Shown one piece after another: positions 8,436 to 18,007 of a stretch of 64,000 nt of DNA. Location: NCBI GenBank assembly GCA_937915865.1, contig CALGIG010000022.1:104036-168035 (forward strand), read 5' to 3'. The translations under genes were made by a program, and so were the position numbers. The notes under the pieces are model-generated. The model was given only the letters and a program-made list of their open reading frames with translations, did no database searches and was not told the origin of the DNA. This DNA comes from an uncultured Prolixibacteraceae bacterium (GTDB taxonomy: Bacteria > Bacteroidota > Bacteroidia > Bacteroidales > Prolixibacteraceae). Position 1 is the first letter of the stretch. Every line of letters begins with the position of its first letter.

Positions 8436-9770
8436 TTAGTATGCACCGCCAGAACGTCCTTTAATTCGGCCTGATTTCATCAAACCATCATAATGACGCA
8501 TCAAAAGGTGACTTTCAATTTGCTGTAAGGTATCCAACACAACACCAACTAAAATCAACAACGAAGTTCCACCATAAAAATAGGCGAACTGCTGATTGAT
8601 CCCAGCCATCATTGCAAAGGCAGGCAGAATTGTAATAATACCAAGGAAAATAGATCCTGGTAATGTAATTCGCGACATGATAGTATCGAGGAATTCAACT
8701 GTTTTCTTCCCCGGTTTTACACCAGGAATAAAACCTCCGTTCTTTTTCATGTCTTCAGCCATTTGTAATGGATTGACTGTAATAGCTGTATAAAAATATG
8801 TAAAAAGGATAACTAACAAAAATTGAGTAAGGTTATACCAAAGACCCGTGTGATTTGAAAAAGCAGCCGCAAAACCACTCATACTGTCGGATTTGGCAAA
8901 ACCAGCAAGACTAATAGGAATAAACATAATCGCCTGTGCGAAAATGATAGGCATAACACCAGCAGCATTCACTTTCAGTGGAATATACTGACGAACACCT
9001 CCATATTGTTTGTTACCAACGATGCGTTTTGCGTATTGTACAGGAATTTTGCGGGTTCCCTGAACCAACAAAATTGCACCCATAAATACAACAGCAAGAG
9101 CAACAAACTCAACAAGGAACATAACCATACCACCACCTTGCTGTTCTATGCGCGAAACAAATTCAGCAACAACAGAGTGAGGTAATCTGGCCATAATACC
9201 TACCATGATAATCAACGATATACCATTTCCAATACCTTTATCAGTAATACGTTCACCGAGCCACATTACAAACATAGAACCAGCCGTTAAGATGATAATT
9301 GATGGAATTGTAAATAATGTTCCGGTAACAGCAAAAGCAGCTTCAGGTAATTGATTATGTAGATTTACAAGGTATGCAGAACCCTGGAAAACCAGAATAA
9401 TAACAGTCAGGTAACGAGTTATCTGATTGATTTTTCGACGTCCGGATTCTCCTTCCTTTTGCATCCGTTGAAAATAAGGTACAGCTATACCCAACAACTG
9501 GATTACAATAGAGGCCGAAATATATGGCATAATCCCTAAAGCAAAAATAGATGCTTTAGAGAAAGCTCCACCCGAGAACATATCCAACAATCCGAGCAAC
9601 CCCTCGGAAGTTTGGTTTTTAAGCTGAGCCAGCTGGGCCGGATCAACACCAGGCAATGAAACGTACGAACCTAAACGATATATCAAAAGTAAGAACAATG
9701 TGATCCCCAACCGAGATCTCAGATCTTCAATCTTATAAATATTCTTTAGGGTTTCAATAAACTTTTTCAT
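8436..9770 (-). CDS. secY: Preprotein translocase subunit SecY
   Basis: 444 aa with about ten hydrophobic segments, the SecY topology. Conserved blocks include LGIMPYISASIVIQLL, GITDKGIGNGISLIIMVGI-like sequence, and YTAITVNPLQMAEDMKKNGG near the C-terminal half. SecY is the channel of the Sec translocon. It lies directly after rplO (4 nt gap). The adk and map genes often found beside secY are absent. Confidence 0.98.
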   Translation of the reverse strand: MKKFIETLKNIYKIEDLRSRLGITLFLLLIYRLGSYVSLPGVDPAQLAQLKNQTSEGLLGLLDMFSGGAFSKASIFALGIMPYISASIVIQLLGIAVPYFQRMQKEGESGRRKINQITRYLTVIILVFQGSAYLVNLHNQLPEAAFAVTGTLFTIPSIIILTAGSMFVMWLGERITDKGIGNGISLIIMVGIMARLPHSVVAEFVSRIEQQGGGMVMFLVEFVALAVVFMGAILLVQGTRKIPVQYAKRIVGNKQYGGVRQYIPLKVNAAGVMPIIFAQAIMFIPISLAGFAKSDSMSGFAAAFSNHTGLWYNLTQFLLVILFTYFYTAITVNPLQMAEDMKKNGGFIPGVKPGKKTVEFLDTIMSRITLPGSIFLGIITILPAFAMMAGINQQFAYFYGGTSLLILVGVVLDTLQQIESHLLMRHYDGLMKSGRIKGRSGGAY

Positions 9771-9774
9771 CGGG

Positions 9775-10221
9775 TTAGAGTATTTCGGTTGAACCTTGTA
9801 GTTTTTCTATGGTCTCTTTTGCCCTCTTTGAAAAGGCATGCGCTTTAACTTCCAATTTAAGGTTTAATACTCCATCTCCCAAGATCTTCACTTTATCCCT
9901 TTTGGAAGCTAAACCAGCTTCAACCAAAGCATTAACATCTATTGTAGTTAAATTCAAAGACTCAGCTAATTCTTGAAGAACATCAAGGTTGATAGCTTTA
10001 AATTCACTTCTGTTGATGTTTTTAAAGCCAAATTTAGGTACAACACGTTGTAAAGGCATCTGACCTCCTTCAAAACCACGACGACTTTTATATCCTGATC
10101 TTGATTTAGCTCCTTTATGCCCCCTTGTGGAAGTTCCACCATGACCAGAACCCTGGCCACGACCAATGCGTTTTACGCTCTTTGTTGAACCTTCAGCAGG
10201 TTTAAGATTACTTAAATCCAT
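9775..10221 (-). CDS. rplO: 50S ribosomal protein L15
   Basis: 148 aa. The Gly/Lys/Arg-rich N-terminal arm (GRGQGSGHGGTSTRGHKGAK) is followed by FEGGQMPLQRVVPKFGF and a globular L18e/L15 domain. It lies between rpmD and secY as in most spc operons. Confidence 0.98.
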   Translation of the reverse strand: MDLSNLKPAEGSTKSVKRIGRGQGSGHGGTSTRGHKGAKSRSGYKSRRGFEGGQMPLQRVVPKFGFKNINRSEFKAINLDVLQELAESLNLTTIDVNALVEAGLASKRDKVKILGDGVLNLKLEVKAHAFSKRAKETIEKLQGSTEIL

Positions 10222-10241
10222 ATTTATTGATCTTAATAAGT

Positions 10242-10421
10242 TTAAACTTCTTCAACAATTACGAGATGCTTAACTTTAGCAACCATTCCCATAATTTGCG
10301 GAGTTACTTCATGAACCACAGAGTGGTTAAGTTTCTTGATTCCGAGTGCAACAAGGGTAGCTTTTTGCGTCTTATCCGAACCAATTTTACTTTTTACTTG
10401 TGTAATTTTTATCTTAGCCAT
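10242..10421 (-). CDS. rpmD: 50S ribosomal protein L30
   Basis: 59 aa, hand-translated (below common ORF length cut-offs): MAKIKITQVKSKIGSDKTQK, then LGIKKLNHSVVHEVTPQIMG and a short C-terminal strand ending VIVEEV. It has the small ferredoxin-like L30 fold. It sits between rpsE (stop 6 nt upstream of its ATG) and rplO. Confidence 0.95.
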   Translation of the reverse strand: MAKIKITQVKSKIGSDKTQKATLVALGIKKLNHSVVHEVTPQIMGMVAKVKHLVIVEEV

Positions 10422-10427
10422 AACTCC

Positions 10428-10943
10428 TTATCCATTAAATACTTTATCCAACGTTACTCCACGATGATCAGCCACAGTATGGGCATCACGCAATTCGAGC
10501 AATGCATTCATAGTTGCTTTAACAAGATTGTGTGGATTCGATGATCCTTTTGACTTGCAAAGGATATTGTGTACTCCAACACTTTCTAGCACAGCACGCA
10601 TAGCACCACCAGCTTTTACTCCGGTACCGGTAGTTGCTGGTTTAAGGAATACACGGGCACCACCAAATTTAGCTTCTTGTTCGTGAGGTATTGTGCCTTT
10701 GTAAATTGGTACTTTTACCAAGTTCTTTTTAGCAGCATCAACACCTTTTGAAATTGCAGTAGTTACTTCACTGGCTTTTCCTAAGCCCCAGCCTACGATG
10801 CCATCTTCGTTACCAACTACAACAATAGCCGAAAAACTAAATGTTCTACCCCCTTTGGTTACTTTGGTTACACGGTTAATAGCTACCAACCGATCTTTCA
10901 GCTCCAAATCACTGGTTTTTACTTTTCTGATATCTCCTGCCAT
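10428..10943 (-). CDS. rpsE: 30S ribosomal protein S5
   Basis: 171 aa. The N-terminal dsRNA-binding-like half has GGRTFSFSAIVVVGNEDGIV and GWGLGKASEV; the C-terminal half has LESVGVHNILCKSKGSSNPH. Residues in these blocks lie at the decoding fidelity and spectinomycin sites. It is 5 nt after rplR. Confidence 0.98.
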   Translation of the reverse strand: MAGDIRKVKTSDLELKDRLVAINRVTKVTKGGRTFSFSAIVVVGNEDGIVGWGLGKASEVTTAISKGVDAAKKNLVKVPIYKGTIPHEQEAKFGGARVFLKPATTGTGVKAGGAMRAVLESVGVHNILCKSKGSSNPHNLVKATMNALLELRDAHTVADHRGVTLDKVFNG

Positions 10944-10948
10944 AACTA

Positions 10949-11305
10949 TTAAAATTTAAGGCCACCTTCACGGGCAGCTTCAGCTAATTTTTTAACTCTT
11001 CCGTGATATAAATAACCGTTACGATCGAATACAACTGTAGTAATTCCGGATGCAAGTGCTTTCTCAGCAACTGCTTTACCTACTTTAGCAGCAATTTCAA
11101 CTTTAGTACCCTCGGTACCAGTGAAATCTTTACTTAAAGAAGATACTGCTAAAAGAGTTGTTCCTGACAAATCATCAATCAACTGGGCATAAATTTGCTT
11201 GTTGCTTCTGAATACATTCAAACGTGGTTTTTCAGCAGTTCCGGATACAATTTTCCGGATTCTCTTCTTAATTCTATATCTTCTTTCTTGCTTTGTTAAA
11301 GCCAT
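10949..11305 (-). CDS. rplR: 50S ribosomal protein L18
   Basis: 118 aa. It starts MALTKQERRYRIKKRIRK and contains RLNVFRSNKQIYAQLIDD and the C-terminal FDRNGYLYHGRVKKLAEAAR. It binds 5S rRNA together with L5. Confidence 0.98.
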   Translation of the reverse strand: MALTKQERRYRIKKRIRKIVSGTAEKPRLNVFRSNKQIYAQLIDDLSGTTLLAVSSLSKDFTGTEGTKVEIAAKVGKAVAEKALASGITTVVFDRNGYLYHGRVKKLAEAAREGGLKF

Positions 11306-11320
11306 GATGTCTAAATTTTA

Positions 11321-11878
11321 CTATTTAGCGCCAGCCGATTTACCAGCTTTACGTCTAATATTTTCACCAACAAATTTAACACCTTTACCTTTGTAAGGCT
11401 CTGGTTTCCTGAAGGATCTGATTTTAGCTGCAATATGACCAAGTAATTGTTTATCGCAGCTCGACAGAGTTACAATTGGATTGCTACGTTTATCACTCTT
11501 TGCTTCAACTTTAACTTCCGGCGGAAGTTGAAGATAAGTATGGTGTGAATAACCTAAAACCAAATCAATAACTTGACCATCATTTTCAGCACGGTAACCA
11601 ACACCTACAAGCTCAAGCTTAATTTCATAGCCTTTAGACACTCCAACAACCATATTGTTAAGAAGTGCACGATAAAGACCATGCATTGCACGGTGTTTTT
11701 TCTCGTCAGAAGGACGGTTTACAGTTAAAGTGTTTCCTTCAACAGTAAGTTTGATTTCAGGATCAACCTGTTGTGATAATTCTCCTTTGGGGCCTTTTAC
11801 TGTAACCAAATTAGTCTCGCTCACTGTAAAATTTACGCCTGCAGGTATTTCAATGGGTAGTTTACCTATCCTTGACAT
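11321..11878 (-). CDS. rplF: 50S ribosomal protein L6
   Basis: 185 aa with two tandem alpha-beta repeats. It starts MSRIGKLPIEIPAGV, with VKGPKGELSQ in the first domain and the signature block EPYKGKGVKFVGENIRRKAG near the end. It binds near the sarcin-ricin loop. Confidence 0.98.
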   Translation of the reverse strand: MSRIGKLPIEIPAGVNFTVSETNLVTVKGPKGELSQQVDPEIKLTVEGNTLTVNRPSDEKKHRAMHGLYRALLNNMVVGVSKGYEIKLELVGVGYRAENDGQVIDLVLGYSHHTYLQLPPEVKVEAKSDKRSNPIVTLSSCDKQLLGHIAAKIRSFRKPEPYKGKGVKFVGENIRRKAGKSAGAK

Positions 11879-11896
11879 TACTTTTCCCTCCTAAGA

Positions 11897-12304
11897 TTAA
11901 TAAACGTAACATAAAACTTCACCACCAACGCCTAATTCACGAGCTTCTTTGTCGGTAATGACGCCTTTAGATGTAGAAATCACTGCAATACCCAATCCAT
12001 TAAGTACACGTGGAATATTATCAGTATGGCAATACTGACGTAAACCTGGTTTACTTACCCTTTTAATTGCTTTAATTGCAGGAATACGGGTTTCTGGATG
12101 GTATTTCAAAGCAATTTTAATATTGCCCTGATAGTTCACATCATCTTCAAACTTATAGTTGAGGATGTATCCTTTATCTTTCAAAATTTTGGTAATTTCT
12201 TTCTTGATATTGGATGCAGGGATATCAACCACACGATGCTTTGCTTTCTGTGCATTTCTGATTCGTGTCAGATAGTCTGCTATTGGATCTGTAATTTTGC
12301 TCAT
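11897..12304 (-). CDS. rpsH: 30S ribosomal protein S8
   Basis: 135 aa. MSKITDPIADYLTRIRNAQK at the start and the C-terminal GLGIAVISTSKGVITDKEAR are diagnostic. S8 binds 16S helix 21 and in E. coli represses the spc operon; I did not recognise a mimic site here. Confidence 0.98.
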   Translation of the reverse strand: MSKITDPIADYLTRIRNAQKAKHRVVDIPASNIKKEITKILKDKGYILNYKFEDDVNYQGNIKIALKYHPETRIPAIKAIKRVSKPGLRQYCHTDNIPRVLNGLGIAVISTSKGVITDKEARELGVGGEVLCYVY

Positions 12305-12321
12305 TACTTCTTAATTATAAA

Positions 12322-12591
12322 TTACCAACTTGCTTTTTTAACACCCGGAATTAAACCAGTAGAAGCCATTTCGCGGAAATTGATCCTGCTGATTCCGAAT
12401 TGACGCATATAACCTTTCGGACGACCGGTTAATTTACACCTGTTGTGCAGGCGAATGCGGGAAGAATTCTTAGGTAACTTTTGAAGTCCGATATAATCAC
12501 CTTCAGCCTTAAGCATGGCTCTTTTTTCGGCATATTTTTCAATAAGTGCAGCCCTTTTTACTTCCCGAGCTTTCATTGATTCCTTAGCCAT
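12322..12591 (-). CDS. rpsN: 30S ribosomal protein S14 (zinc-free form)
   Basis: 89 aa. The C-terminal block CKLTGRPKGYMRQFGISRI and FREMASTGLIPGVKKASW identify S14. It has a single Cys and no CxxC pairs, so it is the long zinc-independent variant. It is 3 nt from the rplE stop. Confidence 0.97.
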   Translation of the reverse strand: MAKESMKAREVKRAALIEKYAEKRAMLKAEGDYIGLQKLPKNSSRIRLHNRCKLTGRPKGYMRQFGISRINFREMASTGLIPGVKKASW

Positions 12592-12594
12592 ATC

Positions 12595-13152
12595 TTAATT
12601 CTTTTTAGCATTTTTAAATGGTAAACCTAACTCTTTCAGCAACGCATAGCCTTCTTCGTCAGTATTGGCTGTGGTTACGAAAGTTATATTCATCCCGTTG
12701 ATGCGAGTTACTTTATCCAGTACGATTTCCGGGAAGATAATTTGCTCAGGAATACCTAAGGTATAATTACCCCGGCCATCCATTTTTCCTTCAATACCTT
12801 TGAAATCGCGAATACGGGGAAGAGATACACTGATCAGACGATCAAGGAACTCGTACATACGTTCTCTGCGCAATGTAACTCGAACACCAATAGGCATTTT
12901 TTTCCTTAACTTGAAGTTAGAGATATCTTTTTTAGATTTGGTAGATACTGCTTTTTGTCCAGCGATGTTTGTAATTTCTTCGGTGGCAACTTCAATCAGT
13001 TTTTTGTCTGAAATAGCAGCTCCAACTCCCTGATTGATAACAATCTTCTCCAACTTCGGTGCCTGCATTACATTTGTGTAGGACATTTCCTTCATCAATG
13101 CAGGAACAACCTCGTCTAAGTATTTTTTCTTAAGTGTTGGTACGTAAGCCAT
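12595..13152 (-). CDS. rplE: 50S ribosomal protein L5
   Basis: 185 aa, with KLEKIVINQGVGAAISDKK, LRKKMPIGVRVTLRRERMYE and the C-terminal GMNITFVTTANTDEEGYALL. It binds 5S rRNA and the P-site tRNA. Its start codon abuts the rplX stop (1-nt overlap), indicating translational coupling. Confidence 0.98.
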   Translation of the reverse strand: MAYVPTLKKKYLDEVVPALMKEMSYTNVMQAPKLEKIVINQGVGAAISDKKLIEVATEEITNIAGQKAVSTKSKKDISNFKLRKKMPIGVRVTLRRERMYEFLDRLISVSLPRIRDFKGIEGKMDGRGNYTLGIPEQIIFPEIVLDKVTRINGMNITFVTTANTDEEGYALLKELGLPFKNAKKN

Positions 13153-13493
13153 TACTTAATCTCCTCTCCTGATTTTTTTGAATAACGAACTAATTTACCT
13201 TTATCATCCAGCCTCCGTCCAATACGAGTAGGTTTCCCGGTTTTTGGGTCCTTGTTCATAAGGTTGGAAATGTGAATAGGTGCTTCCTTCTCTACAATAC
13301 CACCTTGCGGATGTTTTGCATTGGGTTTTGTATGTTTTTTTACCATATTAACACCTTCCACAATAGCTTTCTCGGTTGCTCTGATTACTTCGAGCACTTT
13401 TCCCTCACGTCCTTTGTAATTGCCAGCAATTACTATAACTGAGTCGCCTTTTTTAATGTGAAATTTTCTCTGCATTTCTTTAATTTTATGCAT
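13152..13493 (-). CDS. rplX: 50S ribosomal protein L24
   Basis: 113 aa in the longest reading, with a KOW motif (GDSVIVIAGNYKGREGKVLE) followed by GVNMVKKHTKPNAKHPQGGI. Two starts are possible: ATG at 13493, which overlaps the rplN stop (TAATG), or ATG at 13475 giving MQRKFHIKKGD, closer to the usual L24 N-terminus. L24 initiates 50S assembly. The short and long forms differ by six residues. Confidence 0.96.
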   Translation of the reverse strand: MHKIKEMQRKFHIKKGDSVIVIAGNYKGREGKVLEVIRATEKAIVEGVNMVKKHTKPNAKHPQGGIVEKEAPIHISNLMNKDPKTGKPTRIGRRLDDKGKLVRYSKKSGEEIK

Positions 13494-13858
13494 TAAAGTA
13501 CTTCAGGAGCAAGTGAAATAATCTTCATGTTCTGGTCACGAAGTTCTCTTGCTACGGGTCCGAATATACGAGTTCCGCGCATTTCACCAGCATTATTCAG
13601 TAAAACTACAGCGTTGTCGTCGAATCGGATATATGATCCATCGGGACGACGAACTTCTTTGGTGGTCCGAACAACAATAGCTTTAGACACGGCACCTTTT
13701 TTCATGTCACTTCCCGCTATAGCACTTTTTACTGTAACTACAATGGTATCGCCAAGTGTGGCATAGCGCTTACGGGTTCCGCCTAATACGCGGATAACGA
13801 GCACTTCTTTGGCCCCACTATTATCGGCAACGGTACATCTTGTTTCCTGTTGTATCAT
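13493..13858 (-). CDS. rplN: 50S ribosomal protein L14
   Basis: 121 aa. It starts MIQQETRCTVADNSGAKEV and contains the signature DDNAVVLLNNAGEMRGTRIF and the C-terminus KIISLAPEVL. It contacts 16S rRNA helix 14 in an intersubunit bridge. Confidence 0.98.
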   Translation of the reverse strand: MIQQETRCTVADNSGAKEVLVIRVLGGTRKRYATLGDTIVVTVKSAIAGSDMKKGAVSKAIVVRTTKEVRRPDGSYIRFDDNAVVLLNNAGEMRGTRIFGPVARELRDQNMKIISLAPEVL

Positions 13859-13860
13859 GA

Positions 13861-14115
13861 TTACTTAGCTCTTTCTATGATTTCCACTAATCTCCAACAT
13901 TTTTGCTTACTGATCGGACGTGTTTCCATTATCCGAACTATATCACCAATGTTGCAGTCGTTCTTTTCATCGTGGGCGTAAAATTTCGAAGTTTTATTAA
14001 CAAACTTTCCGTAGATCGGATGTTTTTCTTTGCGGTGTTCTGCAACAACAATAGTATTCTGCATCTTGTTGCTAACAACAACTCCAATACGCTCCTTCCT
14101 TAGATTTCTTTCCAT
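13861..14115 (-). CDS. rpsQ: 30S ribosomal protein S17
   Basis: 84 aa, OB-fold: RKERIGVVVSNKMQNTIVV, then HPIYGKFVNKTSKFYAHDE and GDIVRIMETRPISKQKCWRL. It binds the 5-prime domain of 16S rRNA. It has 2-nt gaps to both neighbours. Confidence 0.98.
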   Translation of the reverse strand: MERNLRKERIGVVVSNKMQNTIVVAEHRKEKHPIYGKFVNKTSKFYAHDEKNDCNIGDIVRIMETRPISKQKCWRLVEIIERAK

Positions 14116-14117
14116 TA

Positions 14118-14321
14118 CTAACTCTGTTTTGCGTTAATTTCCCTTTGACGTAGAATGGTTTTCAGACGTGCAATATCTTTTCTCAAATTCACGATAACCT
14201 GTGGATTTTCGAGCTGTGAAATAGCATGATTCATTTTCATCCTGGTTAAGGAATCTTTGTTAGCATCAATTCTTTCCAGAATTTCGCCTGTTGATAATTC
14301 AATAATTTCAGATGTTTTCAT
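14118..14321 (-). CDS. rpmC: 50S ribosomal protein L29
   Basis: 67 aa, two antiparallel helices: MKTSEIIELSTGEILERI and MNHAISQLENPQVIVNLRKD-type L29 block with DIARLKTILRQRE. It lies at the peptide exit tunnel. Its ATG overlaps the rplP stop by 1 nt. Confidence 0.97.
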   Translation of the reverse strand: MKTSEIIELSTGEILERIDANKDSLTRMKMNHAISQLENPQVIVNLRKDIARLKTILRQREINAKQS

Positions 14322-14755
14322 TATTCAGCTGTTTCTGTTTCAACATAATCACGTCTTACAACGAACTTCGTAGTTACCGGCAGTTTTTGTGCAGCTAAAC
14401 GCAATGCTTCCTTTGCAACCTCAAACGGAACGCCTTCAGCTTCAATCAAAATTCGACCTGGTGTAATCGGAGCAACGAATGCTTCCGGAGCACCTTTACC
14501 TTTACCCATACGTACCTCAGCAGGTTTTTTAGTAATCGGTTTATCGGGGAATACACGGATCCATATCTGACCCTGACGTTGCATATAACGGGTCACCGCA
14601 ACCCTGGCAGCTTCGATCTGCCTTCCGGTAAGCCACGTTTGTTCCAACGATTTTATACCAAAAGATCCGAACGCAAGTTGGTTACCTCTCTGAGCCAAAC
14701 CCTTCATTCTTCCCTTTTGTACTCTTCTAAATTTTGTCTTTTTCGGTTGTAACAT
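14321..14755 (-). CDS. rplP: 50S ribosomal protein L16
   Basis: 144 aa. It contains RVQKGRMKGLAQRGNQLAFG, the IEAARVAVTRYMQRQGQIWI helix and RMGKGKGAPEAFVAPITPGR. It binds the A-site tRNA region and helix 89. Confidence 0.98.
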   Translation of the reverse strand: MLQPKKTKFRRVQKGRMKGLAQRGNQLAFGSFGIKSLEQTWLTGRQIEAARVAVTRYMQRQGQIWIRVFPDKPITKKPAEVRMGKGKGAPEAFVAPITPGRILIEAEGVPFEVAKEALRLAAQKLPVTTKFVVRRDYVETETAE

Positions 14756-14783
14756 CCTTATCTAATTCTGAAAGGTTTACAAA

Positions 14784-15506
14784 TTATTTTCTTTTTTTCT
14801 TAAATCCGCCACCTTTTGGTGCACCTTCGTTCGGACGTCTTCCTTCAGATTTCTGTCCTACGTTTGGTGAAAGGTCACGTTTTCCATAAATCTCGCCTTT
14901 GCAAATCCAAACCTTAACTCCAAGTAATCCGGTTTTTGTTAAAGCTTCGCCTAAGGCATAATCTATATCAGCCCTCAGAGTATGCAATGGAGTACGACCA
15001 TCTTTGTACATTTCTGAACGTGCCATTTCAGCACCGTTTAAACGGCCCGAAACCTGAACTTTGATACCTTGTGCTCCCATTCTCATGGTAGAAGCAATAG
15101 CCATTTTTACTGCACGGCGATAAGCAATTTTACCTTCGATTTGGCGTGCAATGTTTACTGCAACAATTTTGGCATCTAATTCCGGACGTTTGATCTCAAA
15201 AATATTGATCTGAACTTCCTTGTTGGTGATCTTTTTTAATTCTTCTTTCAGTTTATCAACTTCCTGACCACCTTTGCCAATAATAATACCAGGGCGTGAG
15301 GTGTGAACAGTGATAGTAATTAGCTTCAGGGTACGTTCAATGATAATCTTTGAAACACTTGCTTTTGCCAAACGGGCATTCAAGTATTCTCTGATTTTAA
15401 AATCTTCCACGAGCTTATCACCATAGTTGTTTCCACCGAACCAGTTGGAATCCCATCCTTTGATGATTCCTAAACGATTAGCGATTGGATTAACTTTTTG
15501 TCCCAT
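14784..15506 (-). CDS. rpsC: 30S ribosomal protein S3
   Basis: 240 aa. An N-terminal KH type 2 domain carries PGIIIGKGGQEVDKL (about 76-90). The S3 C-terminal domain has QGIKVQVSGRLNGAEMAR and GVKVWICKGEIYGKRDLSP. A basic Gly/Lys-rich tail ends the protein. S3 is part of the mRNA entry helicase. It is separated from rplP by 28 nt. Confidence 0.98.
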   Translation of the reverse strand: MGQKVNPIANRLGIIKGWDSNWFGGNNYGDKLVEDFKIREYLNARLAKASVSKIIIERTLKLITITVHTSRPGIIIGKGGQEVDKLKEELKKITNKEVQINIFEIKRPELDAKIVAVNIARQIEGKIAYRRAVKMAIASTMRMGAQGIKVQVSGRLNGAEMARSEMYKDGRTPLHTLRADIDYALGEALTKTGLLGVKVWICKGEIYGKRDLSPNVGQKSEGRRPNEGAPKGGGFKKKRK

Positions 15507-15516
15507 GTATTATTAT

Positions 15517-15924
15517 TTATTCTGTTTCTTTAACTAAACTACCAAGACTAACTGTAACGTGGTTCGATCTTTTCTTGATCCTGTGAGCACGTCCCTGCGG
15601 AGCAGGTTGCAGTCTTTTCAATATTCTTCCTGAATCAACAGAAATAGTTTTCACAACTAAATTGCTTTCTTCTAAACGACTACCTTCGTTTTTAGCCTGC
15701 CAGTTTGCGATAGCCGACATGACTAATTTTTCGAGGCGACGTGAAGCTTCTTTACCTGAAAACTTAAGTACATCAAGAGCTCTGTTCACTTCCATTCCAC
15801 GAACCATATCGGCGACAAGCCTCATTTTTCGTGGGGAAGTCGGACAATCTTTCAAAACAGCAAAATACTGCTGTTTTTTAGCTTCCTTACGTTCGTTTGC
15901 ACTATTTCTTTTTCTAGCACCCAT
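15517..15924 (-). CDS. rplV: 50S ribosomal protein L22
   Basis: 135 aa. The CPTSPRKMRLVADMVRG helix is followed by the long tunnel-lining hairpin RLQPAPQGRAHRIKKRSNHV. This hairpin is where macrolide-affecting changes occur in other bacteria; nothing unusual stands out here. The first ~18 residues are an extra basic N-terminus. Confidence 0.97.
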   Translation of the reverse strand: MGARKRNSANERKEAKKQQYFAVLKDCPTSPRKMRLVADMVRGMEVNRALDVLKFSGKEASRRLEKLVMSAIANWQAKNEGSRLEESNLVVKTISVDSGRILKRLQPAPQGRAHRIKKRSNHVTVSLGSLVKETE

Positions 15925-15961
15925 CGTGAATTCTTTTAATAGTTAATGAGAAACTCATGCC

Positions 15962-16228
15962 TTATTTCTTGCCTTTGGCATGTCCCCTGAAAGTTCTTGT
16001 AGGTGCAAATTCACCAAATTTATGGCCTACCATGTTTTCAGTTACATAAACCGGGATGAATTTATTCCCGTTGTGAACAGCAATGGTATGTCCTACAAAG
16101 TCAGGAGAAATTACTGATGCTCTGGCCCAGGTTTTTACAACCGATTTTTTGTTTGCTTCATTCATCACCAAAACTTTACGTTCCAGCTTGAAATCGATAA
16201 ACGGCCCTTTCTTTAATGAACGACTCAT
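15962..16228 (-). CDS. rpsS: 30S ribosomal protein S19
   Basis: 88 aa. It starts MSRSLKKGPFIDFKLERKV and contains VTENMVGHKFGEFAPTRTFR. It interacts with S13 in the 30S head. It lies 16 nt after rplB. Confidence 0.98.
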   Translation of the reverse strand: MSRSLKKGPFIDFKLERKVLVMNEANKKSVVKTWARASVISPDFVGHTIAVHNGNKFIPVYVTENMVGHKFGEFAPTRTFRGHAKGKK

Positions 16229-16244
16229 ATTCTTCTCCTTTTAA

Positions 16245-17069
<825 letters not shown>

Positions 17070-17075
17070 TTTTTA

Positions 17076-17372
17076 TTAAATATTACTATAAAAATCAATA
17101 GACTGTCCTTTGGCTACTGTTACAATAGCTTTTTTGCTTTTTCCGGTTGTTCCGCTAATGATTCCGGCTTTGGTGAAGCGTGTTTTTCTTTTTCCACCGT
17201 GAATCAATGTATTTACAGATTCAACAGAAACATTATATAAGCCTTCAATAGCTTTTTTAATTTCTATCTTAGTGGCGTCCTGATTAACAATAAAACCATA
17301 ACGGTTAAGACCTTCGGCCTGCTTTGTCATCTTTTCGGTAACAATCGGTTTAATTAAAATTTCCATTTTCAA
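17076..17372 (-). CDS. rplW: 50S ribosomal protein L23
   Basis: 98 aa. It contains ILIKPIVTEKMTKQAEGLNR and IEIKKAIEGLYNVSVESVNT. L23 at the exit tunnel docks trigger factor and SRP. Start ambiguity is small: ATG at 17372 (MKMEIL) or ATG at 17366 (MEIL). Confidence 0.97.
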   Translation of the reverse strand: MKMEILIKPIVTEKMTKQAEGLNRYGFIVNQDATKIEIKKAIEGLYNVSVESVNTLIHGGKRKTRFTKAGIISGTTGKSKKAIVTVAKGQSIDFYSNI

Positions 17373-17377
17373 GCCTT

Positions 17378-18007
17378 TTAAATCTTAAACAATTCTTCAA
17401 TTTTACTTACTGAGCTCTCCATAACTACTACTTGTTTCGCATTCAATATCTGATAAGTATTTAATTCTGAAGTAGTTACAACAGAAACACCCTGTAAATT
17501 TCTGGAGGACAAATATATATTTTTATTTTCTTCCGGTAAAACGAAAAGTGACTTTTTATCATTAATTTTCAGATTATTACTGATTTGCACAAATTCGCGT
17601 GTTTTGGGAGTTTCTAAAGTGAAATCCTCAACTACCAGAATAGCATCTTCCTTTGCTTTGTATGATAAAGCCGATTTACGGGCAAGCTCTTTTACTTTTT
17701 TGTTTAATTTGAAATCGTAATTGCGTGGACGAGGACCAAAAACGCGGCCTCCACCAACAAATACAGGCGATTTCATACTACCAGCGCGAGCACCACCAGT
17801 ACCTTTTTGTTTTTTCAGTTTCTTGGTACTGCCGGCAACTTCGGCCCGTTCTTTCGACGCATGGGTTCCTTGTCTTTTATTGGCCATGATTTGTTTCACA
17901 TCCAAGTAAATGGCATGATCGTTTGGCTCAATACCGAAAATCTGTTCGTCCAACGTAACAGTACGTCCGGTTTCCTGTCCTGCTTTATTTAAAACTTTTA
18001 TTTCCAT
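17378..18007 (-). CDS. rplD: 50S ribosomal protein L4
   Basis: 209 aa. The extended loop KKQKGTGGARAGSMKSPVFV and GGGRVFGPRPRNYDFKLNKK line the exit tunnel. The C-terminal part has the YQILNAKQVVVMESSVSKIE strand-helix. In E. coli L4 represses the S10 operon; no leader target was identified here. It overlaps the rplC stop by 1 nt. Confidence 0.98.
   Translation of the reverse strand: MEIKVLNKAGQETGRTVTLDEQIFGIEPNDHAIYLDVKQIMANKRQGTHASKERAEVAGSTKKLKKQKGTGGARAGSMKSPVFVGGGRVFGPRPRNYDFKLNKKVKELARKSALSYKAKEDAILVVEDFTLETPKTREFVQISNNLKINDKKSLFVLPEENKNIYLSSRNLQGVSVVTTSELNTYQILNAKQVVVMESSVSKIEELFKI

Noticed and set aside
10227..10544. 105-codon plus-strand frame
   Set aside because: Antisense to rpmD and the end of rpsE; the minus-strand genes are certain.
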